Assembly (NCBI GenBank): GCA_902604695.1
Contig: CACKZT010000001.1
Location: forward strand, 124,001 to 188,000
Direction of reading: 5' to 3'
Source of the DNA: an uncultured Pelagibacteraceae bacterium
Lineage (GTDB): Bacteria; Pseudomonadota; Alphaproteobacteria; Pelagibacterales; Pelagibacteraceae
Length of the DNA stretch: 64,000 bases
Position 1 is the stretch's first letter; every line of letters starts with the position of its first letter. Below are positions 40,953-51,765 of the stretch, one piece after another. A program made the translations under genes and the position numbers. Under the pieces are notes generated by a model that did not search any database, had not been told where the DNA came from, and saw nothing but the letters and a program-made list of their open reading frames with translations.

Positions 40953-41585
40953 TTACTTAGTAATTTTTTTGTAGACTAAATTGTAGATTTTTTTTTCTAA
41001 ATTGGCATTATTTTTTGAAGAGTCAAATAAAGAATATCTACTTTGGTTAGATTTATATAATTTTATGAAAGAATTTTGAATTTTTAAATATAAACCTTTG
41101 CTTAATCTATCAAATTTATTTTTATTTTTTCTTTTTTTTAATCGGGATGATGCAGAATTATAATTTGATTTTAAAACAATAGTTAAGTCTGGCTTTAAAT
41201 TTGAGGTTATGTATCTATTATTAATTAAATTTATTTTATTATCTATTTTATTTCCTTTAACTTGATAAGCATAAGTTGAGTCGACATATCTATCAGATAT
41301 TAAAATAATTTTTTTCTTTTTTGCTGGTAAGATTGTATTTATAAAATGTTCATTTCTGGCAGCCAACATAAGGTAAAAGTCAGTAAGCTTATGAAATTTT
41401 TCACCTCTTTTATCAAATATTATCTTTCTGATTTGTTCAGCAGACTTCGATCCACCGGGTTCTCTTGTTTTAAAAACTTTAAATTTTTTTTTTTTAAGAT
41501 TGTTATAAAGTTTATTAATCTGAAAACTTTTTCCCGTACCTTCAGCGCCTTCAAACACAATAAAAAAGAACTTTTTTTTAGACAT
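40953..41585 (-). CDS. tmk: Thymidylate kinase
   Basis: FIVFEGAEGTGKSFQINKLY, TREPGGSKSAEQIR, DRYVDSTYAYQ. Confidence 0.95.
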   Translation of the reverse strand: MSKKKFFFIVFEGAEGTGKSFQINKLYNNLKKKKFKVFKTREPGGSKSAEQIRKIIFDKRGEKFHKLTDFYLMLAARNEHFINTILPAKKKKIILISDRYVDSTYAYQVKGNKIDNKINLINNRYITSNLKPDLTIVLKSNYNSASSRLKKRKNKNKFDRLSKGLYLKIQNSFIKLYKSNQSRYSLFDSSKNNANLEKKIYNLVYKKITK

Positions 41586-42729
41586 CTCCCCAAATCATAT
41601 AATTAAGCGATGTAAAAAAACTTTTAAAAAAATTTATTTTTTTTAAATCCTCTGAGGCGTACAACGGTACATCCCTTATTAATTCATCTTTATTAAACAC
41701 TTTGAGTTTTCCTATCTCTTGGTTTTTTTTAATAGGTGCTTTGATAGGTCCACTATAATCCAAAATTACTTTAAAGTTTCTTGAGTCTTTTTTTGATAGC
41801 GTTATATAAATATCTTCTTTTGTTTCCGCTTTAACTGTTTTATTTTTGCCCAACCAAGTCTCTAGTTCAAAATAAGTCTTTCCTAATTTAGAAACCTCAT
41901 AAGTATCAGTATTTCTAAATCCCCAACCAAGTAATTTTATTGACTGAGCTGTTCTTGATTGTTTACTTTCAAATCCGCTTCCCACAGAAATCAGTCTTCT
42001 TGTTTCTCTCTTAATGGTACTAGCCAAAGAATATTTTTCTACTGCTAAATAGCCTGTCTTAATTCCATCTGCTCCTAAATTTTTATATAGTAATCCGTTT
42101 CTATTTCCTTGAGTTATTGGATCACCCCCTGTTCTATCCCAGGTAAATTCTTTCTCAGCAAACATTTTATAATAGTTTGGATAATTTTTAATTAAGTGTT
42201 TAGACATCAGAGCAATATCCCTTACTGTAGAATAATTGTCTGGACTGTTAATCCCAGAAGAATTGTCGAAATTAGAGTTGGTCATACCAATTTCTTCAGC
42301 TTTCTCATTCATCATTTCAGCAAAATTTTCTTCGGAACCAGCTATACCTTCTGCAATAGCAATGCATGCATCATTCCCAGAGGCAACTATAATTCCTCTT
42401 AATAAATCTTCAACTGATACTTCATCATTAACCATTATGAACATCGAAGAGTATCCGCTTTGAGAAAATCTCCAGGCATTCTCGGAAACTATAAATTTGT
42501 CATTCATTGACAATTTTTCTTTTTTTAATAAATCAAAAACAACAATTGCAGTCATGATTTTAGTCATTGATGCAGGATAAATTTGCATATCTGGCTCATG
42601 TTCAAATAGAATTTTTTCTGAGTCATGGTCCATGAGTATTGCTGTTTTAGCTTTAATTAAAGGATCAGCTGAAAAAGCACTCTTGATTGTTAATGAAAGT
42701 ATAAGAGTTAAAAAGATTATTTTATTCAT
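41578..42729 (-). CDS. D-alanyl-D-alanine carboxypeptidase (serine type)
   Basis: MQIYPASMTKIMTAIVVFDLL (SxxK), SGNDA, DGIKTGYL (KTG). Confidence 0.95.
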   Translation of the reverse strand: MNKIIFLTLILSLTIKSAFSADPLIKAKTAILMDHDSEKILFEHEPDMQIYPASMTKIMTAIVVFDLLKKEKLSMNDKFIVSENAWRFSQSGYSSMFIMVNDEVSVEDLLRGIIVASGNDACIAIAEGIAGSEENFAEMMNEKAEEIGMTNSNFDNSSGINSPDNYSTVRDIALMSKHLIKNYPNYYKMFAEKEFTWDRTGGDPITQGNRNGLLYKNLGADGIKTGYLAVEKYSLASTIKRETRRLISVGSGFESKQSRTAQSIKLLGWGFRNTDTYEVSKLGKTYFELETWLGKNKTVKAETKEDIYITLSKKDSRNFKVILDYSGPIKAPIKKNQEIGKLKVFNKDELIRDVPLYASEDLKKINFFKSFFTSLNYMIWGDV

Positions 42730-43450
42730 AAATTTTAATATTTAAATCTTCAAATCCAAAATTTTTTAGCACAATGTAACTATTTTTTAAGGAATTGATA
42801 GTGCTATATGGCCCTAATAAAAGTTGATAACTATGAGTATTTTTCTTTTTAATTGAAACGTCTTTTTGATTAAAATTTGTCATTTCTGTGAAAAGTCTTT
42901 CTTTAAGCATTATAGCTGATTCTTTTGAATAAAACTCTCCAACAATTATTAAAAATTTTTTAATTTTAGGATTAGGAATCGACTCATTGTTAGAAATATC
43001 GAGAATTTTGACATTGTCAATTGGAGCTTTAACTAAAACTTTTTTTTCTTCTTTAAAAGTTTTAGCTCTATCAGCAATAAAAGATTTATTTTTCTTTATT
43101 TCCTGAACTTCTACAAAAGGTATTTTTTCATCAAGTTCCAAATAAAGTGAAACGGACTTTGTTATTAGTACGTTATAAAATTCAGGATATTTTGTTTTTT
43201 TTTTAACCTTTAAGGTAATTTCTTTTTTATTATCAGGATTAATAATTTTTAAAAGTGTACCAGGTTTAATTTTATTGTGCCCAATTAATAGCTCTTCGTT
43301 CTTAAATTTCTTTTGTGTAATTTTTTTATCAAAATCATCTACATTGTAGATATATGCAAAGCCCTTTGAAAAATAAGAACTTTTATTTTTATTTGAGCTT
43401 ATATCCGCACAACCAAATAAAAAAAAAATTAATAATATTCTATATTTCAT
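42722..43450 (-). CDS. rlpA: RlpA-like double-psi beta-barrel lipoprotein with SPOR domain
   Basis: Lipobox FLFGC; degenerate RlpA-like N-domain; SPOR-like C-domain LIIVGEFYSKESAIMLKERL..YQLLLGPYSTINSLK. Confidence 0.7.
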   Translation of the reverse strand: MKYRILLIFFLFGCADISSNKNKSSYFSKGFAYIYNVDDFDKKITQKKFKNEELLIGHNKIKPGTLLKIINPDNKKEITLKVKKKTKYPEFYNVLITKSVSLYLELDEKIPFVEVQEIKKNKSFIADRAKTFKEEKKVLVKAPIDNVKILDISNNESIPNPKIKKFLIIVGEFYSKESAIMLKERLFTEMTNFNQKDVSIKKKNTHSYQLLLGPYSTINSLKNSYIVLKNFGFEDLNIKIYE

Positions 43451-44459
43451 TTTTAAATTTTTCTTTAAGCGTGCAGACAGCTAAAGCAAATCTTAAAGAT
43501 CTATTCCATTTTAAAATCAGTTCATAATTTTCAAAAACAATATAAGCAGGCGATAAATTCTTAGAATTTGGTATTATATCTTTATCAGGTGTTATTATCG
43601 CTGATACCAGATCTTTATTTAAGTCAAATTTTTCCGGGTCTTTAATATACTTTTTAAAAAAAGTTAATTTTTTCTTATTTTTTATTTTTCTAGCAGATGT
43701 ATTCAAATATTTACTTGGAATATTTTTTTTTAATTCAACTTTATAAAAACACGGCTCATTTTTTTTCCAACCAATTTTATTAATATAATTAGCAGCTGAG
43801 GCAAAGGAATCTTCTATTTTTTTTAATTCAATTGATGAATTTTTATTATAATCGATAGCATAATTTTTAATTGTAGAGGGCATAAATTGGAAGTTTCCAA
43901 AAGCACCTGCCCATGAACCAAATAAAATATCTTTATTAATTACATTTTTGTCAATTAATTTTAATAAAACTATTAATTCTTTTGTAAAAAATTCACTTCT
44001 CCTTTCATCAAAACTTAAAGTTGCTAAAGAAGATATTATGTCCATCTTACCTAAATATTTTCCAAAATTAGTTTCTACACCCATTAATGCTAGTAGCAAT
44101 TCCTTTTCTACTAAAAAATTTTCTTCAATTTGATTTATAATTTTTTTTTGATTCTTGTATAAGATTTTGCCTTGCTTAATTTTTAGTTTGTTTGATCTTT
44201 TACCAATATAAGTTGAGGTATCTTCGTAAAATTCAGGCTGATACCTATCGTATTCAATTACTTTAGGTAAAAACCTTGCATTAATTAAAGTTTCATCAAT
44301 TGTTTTCTTAGAGATTCCCTCTTTTGCGGCTGAAATTTTAAAATCATCTAGCCAAGTAGTAAAATCACGATCAGAGGCATTTAATGTATTAACTAGTGAG
44401 CATGATATTATTAATAAAAGAATGATTTTATAAATTTTACTCATTTTTGTAAGTATCAT
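43440..44459 (-). CDS. Lytic murein transglycosylase (MltB family)
   Basis: LMGVETNFGKYLG, GSWAGAFGNFQFMPSTIKNYAIDYN. Confidence 0.93.
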   Translation of the reverse strand: MILTKMSKIYKIILLLIISCSLVNTLNASDRDFTTWLDDFKISAAKEGISKKTIDETLINARFLPKVIEYDRYQPEFYEDTSTYIGKRSNKLKIKQGKILYKNQKKIINQIEENFLVEKELLLALMGVETNFGKYLGKMDIISSLATLSFDERRSEFFTKELIVLLKLIDKNVINKDILFGSWAGAFGNFQFMPSTIKNYAIDYNKNSSIELKKIEDSFASAANYINKIGWKKNEPCFYKVELKKNIPSKYLNTSARKIKNKKKLTFFKKYIKDPEKFDLNKDLVSAIITPDKDIIPNSKNLSPAYIVFENYELILKWNRSLRFALAVCTLKEKFKNEI

Positions 44460-44550
44460 AAATCAATTATTTTAACCAGTATTCGATGCAATTTAATCAT
44501 TATTGTTATTTATCCTTTTTGATAGTATTAGTTTTCTCTTATTAGATTAA

Positions 44551-44640
44551 GGAGAGGTGGCTGAGCGGTTGAAAGCACTGGTCTTGAAAACCAGCAACGG
44601 GGCAACTCGTTCGTGGGTTCGAATCCCACCCTCTCCGCCA
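44551..44640 (+). tRNA. tRNA-Ser (anticodon TGA), CCA encoded
   Basis: ggagaggtggctgagcggttgaaagcactggtcttgaaaaccagcaacggggcaactcgttcgtgggttcgaatcccaccctctccgcca with long variable arm. Confidence 0.97.
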
Positions 44641-44644
44641 TAAA

Positions 44645-44899
44645 CTATAGTTTAAAATCCTTTAATAATTTTCCGATTTTTCTTTTATCAAAAAAACTGT
44701 GAGTAATTCCTTTATAAAAAAAATTGTAAATTACTTCATCTTCTAAATTTAATAACTCTTCCAATTCATTAAGGTCTTTTTCGTTTAATATATTCACATA
44801 TTTTTCTACAAATGAAGATAATAAAATATCCATTTCTTTAGTGCCTCTATATGAAGATCTATAAATTATTCTTTTTTTAAGTTTTTCTAATTTTTTCAT
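44645..44899 (-). CDS. sdhE: Succinate dehydrogenase assembly factor 2 (SdhE-like)
   Basis: KRIIYRSSYRGTKEMDILLSSF family signature. Confidence 0.85.
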   Translation of the reverse strand: MKKLEKLKKRIIYRSSYRGTKEMDILLSSFVEKYVNILNEKDLNELEELLNLEDEVIYNFFYKGITHSFFDKRKIGKLLKDFKL

Positions 44900-44926
44900 G
44901 TAAAAAATATATTATATACATAATAA

Positions 44927-46981
44927 ATGATTATAAATAAAAAAAATAATTACCTTTTTTCAAAAGTAACTAATTTAAAAGGTGTAGGAACAAAATTATC
45001 AAAATATCTTAAAAATAAAAAAATTGAAAAAATAAATGATTTGTTATGGGATTTTCCGTATTCTTTTACGGATAGAAGATCAATTGCAAAAACAAATGAA
45101 TTAGAGGTAGGAAAAATTCAAACAATTAAAGTTAAAGTATTAAAATACAACTTTCCAAGAATAAGAAATCTACCTAATAGAATTATTTGTGAAGATAATT
45201 GTGGTAAAATAGATATTGTCTTTTTTAACAGCAGAGAGGGATATATAAAAAAAATTTTACCTTTAAATGAAATGGTTATTATAAGTGGAAAGATAAATTA
45301 TTATAAAGGTAAATATCAAATATCAAATCCAGAGTATGTTTCTAATTCTGAAAAATCAGATTTTGTTCAGAAATTAATACCAAAATACCATTTAACTGAA
45401 GGTTTAAATGAAAAGTCTTATAGAAAAATAATTGATCAAGTTTTAAATAAGTTACCTAATATCAGTGAGTGGCATGATCCAAAGATAGTTCAAAAGTTAA
45501 AATTCAAAAATTGGAAAGAATCTCTTTTAGATATTCACAAAAATAAGGATAAAAATATTAATTCTACTTCTTTTAGAAGGTTGGCTTATGACGAAATTTT
45601 TGCGCATTTGTTAATTTTATCAAAAAATAGAAATAGAATTCGTAAAAATAAAAAAAAAAGAAAAGATTTCGATGAAAATATTTCGAGAGAAATTATAGAC
45701 AATTTAGATTTTAAACTAACCAGATGTCAAGACAAAGCTATTAAAGATATTAATTATGATTTAAAAGATAATAAAAGAATGTTTAGAATCATTCAAGGTG
45801 ATGTAGGATCAGGTAAAACAATTGTTGCATTAATTTCTGCGTACAATGTTATAATCTCAAATTTTCAATGTGCTTTTATGGCTCCAACAGAAATTCTTGC
45901 AAAACAACATTATGAATTAGCCAAAAAAATATTTGGTAAAACAAAAATTAAAATTGCCATGATAACTGGAAAGACTAATTATTTAAAAAAGAAAATAATT
46001 TTAAAGGAATTATTAAATGGTGATATTCAATTTATTATAGGTACACATTCCCTATTTCAAAAAAAGATATTTTTTAAAAAATTAGGATTAATCATTATTG
46101 ATGAACAACATAAATTTGGTGTAAAACAAAGAATGGATCTTGCAAAAAAAGGTGGTGATAATTGTGATGTGTTATTAATGTCCGCAACTCCTATACCTAG
46201 AACAATGATGCTTACAATTTATGGGGATATGGACGTTTCTAAGATAGTAGAAAAACCACTTAATAGAAAAGATATAATTACTTTAAGCAAACCCGAAGAA
46301 AAATTAGATCAAATTATTCTTTTTATTAAAAAATTAATTAAACAAAAAGATCAAATTTTTTGGGTGTGTCCTTTGATTGATGAGTCAAAAATTTTAAATT
46401 ATTCTTCAGTAATAAAAAGATTTAAGCTAGTAGAAAAATTTTTTCCAAATAGAGTTGGGTTAATTCACGGTTCAATGGATAAAAAAGATAAAGAAGATGT
46501 TTTAAAAGAATTTTTAAATAAAAGAATAGATATTTTGTTATCAACTACTGTAATAGAGGTTGGAATAGACTTTCCTAATGCAACTTTGATAGTTATAGAA
46601 AACGCCAATAAATTTGGCCTAGCGCAGCTACATCAACTTAGAGGAAGAGTTGGTAGAGGAAAAAAACAAGGTACATGCATACTTGTTTTTAAAGGCAATC
46701 TTAGTAAGAATGCTATACGAAGAATAAATATATTAAAAAAAAATAATGATGGATTTTTAATTGCTGAAGAAGACATGAGATTAAGAGGATATGGTGATAT
46801 AATTGGTTTTCAACAAAGCGGCATTAAATACTTTAGAATTGCAGATCCCGTTCATCATCAAGATTTATTCAAATTAGCTGAGAAAGAAATTTCTCAGATT
46901 GAAAAAAATGCCTTTGAATCGAACAAGTTTGATTATTTAATGAAACTTTTTGATAGAGTAGAACTAATATCTGAAGTTTAG
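44927..46981 (+). CDS. recG: ATP-dependent DNA helicase RecG
   Basis: RIIQGDVGSGKTIVALISAYN, IIDEQHKFGVKQR, LMSATPIPRTMMLTIYGDMD, QLHQLRGRVGRG. Confidence 0.97.
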   Translation: MIINKKNNYLFSKVTNLKGVGTKLSKYLKNKKIEKINDLLWDFPYSFTDRRSIAKTNELEVGKIQTIKVKVLKYNFPRIRNLPNRIICEDNCGKIDIVFFNSREGYIKKILPLNEMVIISGKINYYKGKYQISNPEYVSNSEKSDFVQKLIPKYHLTEGLNEKSYRKIIDQVLNKLPNISEWHDPKIVQKLKFKNWKESLLDIHKNKDKNINSTSFRRLAYDEIFAHLLILSKNRNRIRKNKKKRKDFDENISREIIDNLDFKLTRCQDKAIKDINYDLKDNKRMFRIIQGDVGSGKTIVALISAYNVIISNFQCAFMAPTEILAKQHYELAKKIFGKTKIKIAMITGKTNYLKKKIILKELLNGDIQFIIGTHSLFQKKIFFKKLGLIIIDEQHKFGVKQRMDLAKKGGDNCDVLLMSATPIPRTMMLTIYGDMDVSKIVEKPLNRKDIITLSKPEEKLDQIILFIKKLIKQKDQIFWVCPLIDESKILNYSSVIKRFKLVEKFFPNRVGLIHGSMDKKDKEDVLKEFLNKRIDILLSTTVIEVGIDFPNATLIVIENANKFGLAQLHQLRGRVGRGKKQGTCILVFKGNLSKNAIRRINILKKNNDGFLIAEEDMRLRGYGDIIGFQQSGIKYFRIADPVHHQDLFKLAEKEISQIEKNAFESNKFDYLMKLFDRVELISEV

Positions 46982-46982
46982 A

Positions 46983-47597
46983 TCAATTTATTGGATCTGA
47001 GGTTCCAGCTGAAACAATAAATTTAGAAGCTTGTTCAAAAGAAATATCTAAATATATTAAATCTTTCTTAGGAACCATTAATAAAAAACCACTAGTTGGA
47101 TTAGGAGTTGTTGGAACAAAAACGTTTATTAATTCTTGATTTAATTTATCTTTTATTACTCCTTTATTCTCCTTTGTTGCAAAACCTACAGCCCACATTT
47201 CTTTTCTAGGATATTCAACTAAAACAACACTTTTGCTTTGTTTATCAGTTTTAGCAAAGCTTTCAGTCATTTGTCCTATCGCTGTATATATTGTCCTTAA
47301 TATTGGAATACTTTTTAGAATACTATTAATTAATTCTATAAATTTTTTACCTAGAAAAGAGAGAGATAACCATCCTATTAAAGTAATAATAATAAATGAT
47401 ATAAGTATTTCAATACCTGGAATATCTATTGGTAAATAACTATTAGGATTAATTTCTTCTGGTAGTATTTTAGATGAAATATTAACTATAAATAAAGTAA
47501 GATAAAGCGTAAATGCAAGTGGGATTAATACTACTGCTCCAGCAAAAAAATAGTTTCTTATTCTTACTATTAAGGATTTTTTAATTTTTTTTTTCAT
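46983..47597 (-). CDS. DUF502 family membrane protein
   Basis: RNYFFAGAVVLIPLAFTLYL, PILRTIYTAIGQM, VFVPTTPNPTSGFLLMVPKKD. Confidence 0.88.
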   Translation of the reverse strand: MKKKIKKSLIVRIRNYFFAGAVVLIPLAFTLYLTLFIVNISSKILPEEINPNSYLPIDIPGIEILISFIIITLIGWLSLSFLGKKFIELINSILKSIPILRTIYTAIGQMTESFAKTDKQSKSVVLVEYPRKEMWAVGFATKENKGVIKDKLNQELINVFVPTTPNPTSGFLLMVPKKDLIYLDISFEQASKFIVSAGTSDPIN

Positions 47598-47688
47598 TAG
47601 TTATAGCTTGAATACAATATAAACACTAAAATTAATATAAAAATTGCAATTAGTAATTTATTATTTAATATCATGAGTCTATAATTTT

Positions 47689-48524
47689 ATGAAATATAAC
47701 ATAAATAGAAGAAAATTTCTTGAATTATTTGGATGCAGTTGTTGCGGGTTAATTCTCCCATCCTGCTCAACGGTGCCTATTACAGACAGAAAACAATTCA
47801 CAATTTACCCTGAAAGTAAAATAAATGCCCAAGCAGCTGCTGCATATGAAAATTTTAAAAGTAAAGCTAAATTAATTACCAAAGGAAAACAGCTAGAAGA
47901 GATAAAAAAAATTGGAAAAAAAATGGAGTTTGCTGTGAGTGCTTTTTTTTAAATGAAAATAATGAAGATCCTACTAAAAATTTTTCTTGGGATTATGTTT
48001 TAGTAGACAACGATAAAATGGCTAACGCTTGGTGTATGCCAGGAGGAAAAATTGCGGTATATACAGGATTGCTTAAAATTACAAAAAACACAAATGCCTT
48101 ATCTGTAGTTATGGGACATGAAATAGCACATGCAGTTGCCAAGCATTCTGTAGAGAGAATGAGTCACGCTATTACTTTAAATGTTGGAACTCAGATCGCT
48201 GATGTTTTTCTTGGAGGTGCTATCAATAGAACAAGACAAACAATTGGTAGTAATACCGGTTTTGATATTTTTAAATTAGGTATAATGAATCCTTTTGGCC
48301 GAAAGCAAGAAACTGAAGCAGATTATATGGGTCTAATTTTTTCATCTTTATCTGGATATGATATTCGAGAATCAGTTAAGCTTTGGGAAAGAATGGCCGA
48401 AAAAAACAAAGGTAAGGAACCTCCACAATTTTTAAGCACTCATCCTTCAAGTAAAAATAGAATTAAAAATTTGCAAGGCTGGATGGACGAAGTGATCATA
48501 AAGTATCCACCAATTAAAGCTTAA
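47689..48524 (+). pseudogene. M48 family metallopeptidase lipoprotein, interrupted by a -1 frame change at an 8-T run (47943-47950); frameshifted, slippage-expressed, or sequence error
   Basis: ORF 47689-47952 (NRRKFLELFG Tat-like motif, LPSC lipobox) continues in the -1 frame through LNENNEDPTKNFSWDYVLVDNDK into ORF 48018-48524 (NAWCMPGGKIAVYTGLL, VMGHEIAHAVAKH). Confidence 0.88.
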
Positions 48525-48527
48525 TTT

Positions 48528-48603
48528 TGGTGAGCCCTGATGGACTCGAACCATCGACACCCTCCTTAAAAGGGAGGTGCTCTACCAACTGAGCTAAGGG
48601 CCC
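48528..48603 (-). tRNA. tRNA-Lys (anticodon TTT), CCA encoded
   Basis: GGGCCCTTAGCTCAGTTGGTAGAGCACCTCCCTTTTAAGGAGGGTGTCGATGGTTCGAGTCCATCAGGGCTCACCA on - strand. Confidence 0.97.
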
Positions 48604-48709
48604 TCAATAGGAATAGTCTGATTAACAGCATAAAAGTTAAATTGCAATGGGTAATATTAGTTGTATAATTTTTTGTTTTTTAAATTATAATTAAAGTTCT
48701 ATTTATTTC

Positions 48710-50650
48710 ATGTGTGGTATTGGCGGAGTCATAAATTTATCAAAAGATACATCCAAATTGGAATTAAGAAGTATATCAACAATTAGAAAAATGATAGCTG
48801 CAAGAGGACCTGATCATGACGGGAACTGGCTATCTAAAGATAAAGACTTAGTTTTAACTATTCAAAGATTGGCAACTCAGGATGGAAGAGCTTTAGCAAA
48901 CCAACCTTGTTTTAGTTCTGATAAAAAAATTATAGCAATAATGAATGGTGAAATATATAATCAAAAATATCTCAGAACATACTTAAAACTTAAAGGTTAT
49001 AAATTTAAATCATTAAATGACACAGAAGTTGTTGCTAACGCTTATCATCATTGGGGTAAAAGATTTTTAAATAAAATTGAAGGTCAATTTTCTATAGTAG
49101 TTTATAACATCAAAAATAAAGTAGGAATTATTGCAAGAGATGAGCACGGTATTTGTCCACTTTATTACCTAAAAAATAAAAAAAAAGTAATTTTTTCATC
49201 AACTCCTGAATCAATTTTTAATCAACTTAAAAAAAAAATACTTATAAATAAAAAGGCCTTAAGTGATTATGTAGTATCTGGTTGTATGACAGAAGGAAAT
49301 ACTCTTTTTGAAGATATCAAATATCTTGAACCCGGTAGTTTTTTTGAATTTAAAACATCAAAAAATATTGTCAAAAAAGAATTTGCAAATAAAACTTCGT
49401 TTTTAAAAGAAAAAAAAAAAATTAAAAATAAAAAAAAGAAATATTACATAAATCAAATTTTTAAAGTTTTAAAAGAAAATGTAAAAAATGCAATTTCTGG
49501 GGATAAGAAGGTTGGAGTTTTTTTATCTAGTGGCTTAGACTCAGTTTTTATTTTAGCTTTGTATAGATGTTTGTGTCCAAATCTAAAAATTCAAACTTTT
49601 ACAGCTGCATTTGAAGATATTAAAGATAATACTTTAGTTGGAGAATTAAAAAATGTTAAAAAAATATGTAAATATTTTAATGTAGAAAATAAAGTAGTAA
49701 GAATTAAATCTAGAGACTTAATAAAATCTTTAGGCACTTTTTCGCAACCTTCTTCTGGTATACTTGAGTTTACTAACAAGGCTTTAGCTGAAGCAGCTAG
49801 AAAAAACAAAATTGAAGTTATTTTGTCGGGTGAAGGTTCTGATGAAATGTTTTTTGGTTATGACCATAATTTATCAGTAATTTCTTTTTTTAAAAAAAAT
49901 TTTAATTTTTTACAAAAAAAATTCAGATTTAGAAATAAAAGAATAAATCGACTTATAAGTAATAAGAAAATTAAAATTGAAGATCTATTTTTATTTGGGG
50001 GAGCAAATATTGATTTAGATTTTAATAGAAAGAAAATTTTTAACAAAAAATTATTGAAAGAAAAATCTATAAAAAAAACTATTACACAAACTATTAATAA
50101 GTATAAATTAAATAATCCTAAAGACGTAGATAAAATAATTGTTATGTTAGACTATGAAATAAAAGTACCAGAATTATTTTTAAGAAGGGCTGATTATCCA
50201 GCAATGAATGCTGGTGTGGAAATGAGATTTCCATTCCTAAATAAGAATATTAAAGATTTGTTATATTTAACTCCTTTAAATTTTAAAATAGATAAATCTC
50301 TTGTTCAAAAAATGCTTCTTCGTCAAGCCGCATCAAAAATAGTGCCAAAAAATTTATTTTTTGAGAAACTTCCCTTCGGTGTACCTGGAGTTTTAAATAA
50401 ATATTTTTCTAATTCAAAAACAAATTTCGATAGACCTGCATTTAAATCAATTTTTAATAAAAATTTAAGTTATATTAAGAAATTGTTATTTTATGGTAGC
50501 CATACAAAACTTAATTTCTTTAAAGATAATTTTCTTAGAGAATTAATAAATAAACAAAAAAGCTATAAAGATTGTTATTTTGATAATACATTATGGAAAT
50601 TAGTTAGTTTTGCAGCTTGGTATGAAAAAAAATATAAAAAATTTAATTAA
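48710..50650 (+). CDS. asnB: Asparagine synthase (glutamine-hydrolysing)-like
   Basis: MCGIGGVINLSKD, RGPDHDG, MNGEIYN, GVFLSSGLDS, LSGEGSDEMFFGY. Confidence 0.95.
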   Translation: MCGIGGVINLSKDTSKLELRSISTIRKMIAARGPDHDGNWLSKDKDLVLTIQRLATQDGRALANQPCFSSDKKIIAIMNGEIYNQKYLRTYLKLKGYKFKSLNDTEVVANAYHHWGKRFLNKIEGQFSIVVYNIKNKVGIIARDEHGICPLYYLKNKKKVIFSSTPESIFNQLKKKILINKKALSDYVVSGCMTEGNTLFEDIKYLEPGSFFEFKTSKNIVKKEFANKTSFLKEKKKIKNKKKKYYINQIFKVLKENVKNAISGDKKVGVFLSSGLDSVFILALYRCLCPNLKIQTFTAAFEDIKDNTLVGELKNVKKICKYFNVENKVVRIKSRDLIKSLGTFSQPSSGILEFTNKALAEAARKNKIEVILSGEGSDEMFFGYDHNLSVISFFKKNFNFLQKKFRFRNKRINRLISNKKIKIEDLFLFGGANIDLDFNRKKIFNKKLLKEKSIKKTITQTINKYKLNNPKDVDKIIVMLDYEIKVPELFLRRADYPAMNAGVEMRFPFLNKNIKDLLYLTPLNFKIDKSLVQKMLLRQAASKIVPKNLFFEKLPFGVPGVLNKYFSNSKTNFDRPAFKSIFNKNLSYIKKLLFYGSHTKLNFFKDNFLRELINKQKSYKDCYFDNTLWKLVSFAAWYEKKYKKFN

Positions 50651-51758
50651 ATAATTTATAATATTTATTGTAAAATTTATTAAATTTTTTTTCCTTAATT
50701 GATGTTCTCATTTTTTTCATAAATTCCTGATAAAAGTTAATGTTATGAAGTGAAATAATCATAGAAGCTAGCAACTCGTTTGTTTTTATTAAATGATTTA
50801 AATAACTTTTAGAATACATATTGATATTTCTCAGATTTGTTGTTTTATCAAGTGGGGTCTTATCTAGCTTATATTTTGAATTCTTTAGATTAATTTTCCC
50901 TTGCCAAGTAAATGCCAAGCCAGTTCTACCAGACCTTGTCGGCATTACACAGTCGAACATATCTATTCCTTCTTTTACAGCAACAAGAATATCTGAAGGG
51001 GTTCCAACACCCATCAGATATCTTGGTTTTTTAATTGGCATATAGCTGACAGTTTTTTTTAAAATTTCCTGCATTTCAAATTGTGTTTCTCCAACAGCTA
51101 AACCTCCCATTGCATATCCATCAAAATTTAAATCTTTTAAATTTGCTAAGCTTTCTAATCTAAGATCTTCAAATAATCCGCCTTGAACAATTCCAAATAA
51201 TGCTTTTTTTTTGTTTATGCCAAATTCAATTTTGCATCTTTTAGCCCATTGAGTTGAAGTCTCAATAGCATTTGAAATAACTTTTTTATCATTTGTATAT
51301 TTTGGACATTCATCTAAAACCATCATTATATCGGAGTTTATGTTTTTTTGAATTTGAATACTTAATTCTGGACTAAGTATTATCTTAGTACCATCCAAAT
51401 GAGATTTAAAGATTGCGCCAATGTTTCTATCAATTTTATTGAATTTTGATAAAGACATTATTTGAAAACCTCCTGAGTCAGTTAAAATTGGTTTTTTCCA
51501 ATTCATGAAATTATGTAGACCTTTAAATTTTTTTAAAACCTCTACGCCTGGTCTCAACATTAAATGATAAGTGTTTCCTAATATAATTTGAGAATTTGTT
51601 TTAATAAGATCCTCAACATAAACTCCTTTAACCGTACCTAAAGTACCAACTGGCATAAAAGCTGGAGTCTCAATTATGCCTCTAGGTGTATAAATTTTTC
51701 CTAATCTTGCATTTTCATTTTGAGCTAATAACTCAAATGAAAATTCTTTGATTACCAT
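50643..51758 (-). CDS. tgt: Queuine tRNA-ribosyltransferase
   Basis: TPAFMPVGTLGTVKGV, ILGNTYHLMLRPG, LTDSGGFQIMSL, GGLAVGE, DCVMPTRSGRTG. Confidence 0.97.
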   Translation of the reverse strand: MVIKEFSFELLAQNENARLGKIYTPRGIIETPAFMPVGTLGTVKGVYVEDLIKTNSQIILGNTYHLMLRPGVEVLKKFKGLHNFMNWKKPILTDSGGFQIMSLSKFNKIDRNIGAIFKSHLDGTKIILSPELSIQIQKNINSDIMMVLDECPKYTNDKKVISNAIETSTQWAKRCKIEFGINKKKALFGIVQGGLFEDLRLESLANLKDLNFDGYAMGGLAVGETQFEMQEILKKTVSYMPIKKPRYLMGVGTPSDILVAVKEGIDMFDCVMPTRSGRTGLAFTWQGKINLKNSKYKLDKTPLDKTTNLRNINMYSKSYLNHLIKTNELLASMIISLHNINFYQEFMKKMRTSIKEKKFNKFYNKYYKLFN

Positions 51759-51765
51759 TTATTAA

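Noticed and set aside
44641-44690. Partial second copy of the recombinase repeat arm (attttccgat)
   Set aside because: Only part of one arm matches and no inverted partner is present; it lies within the 3' coding region of sdhE.
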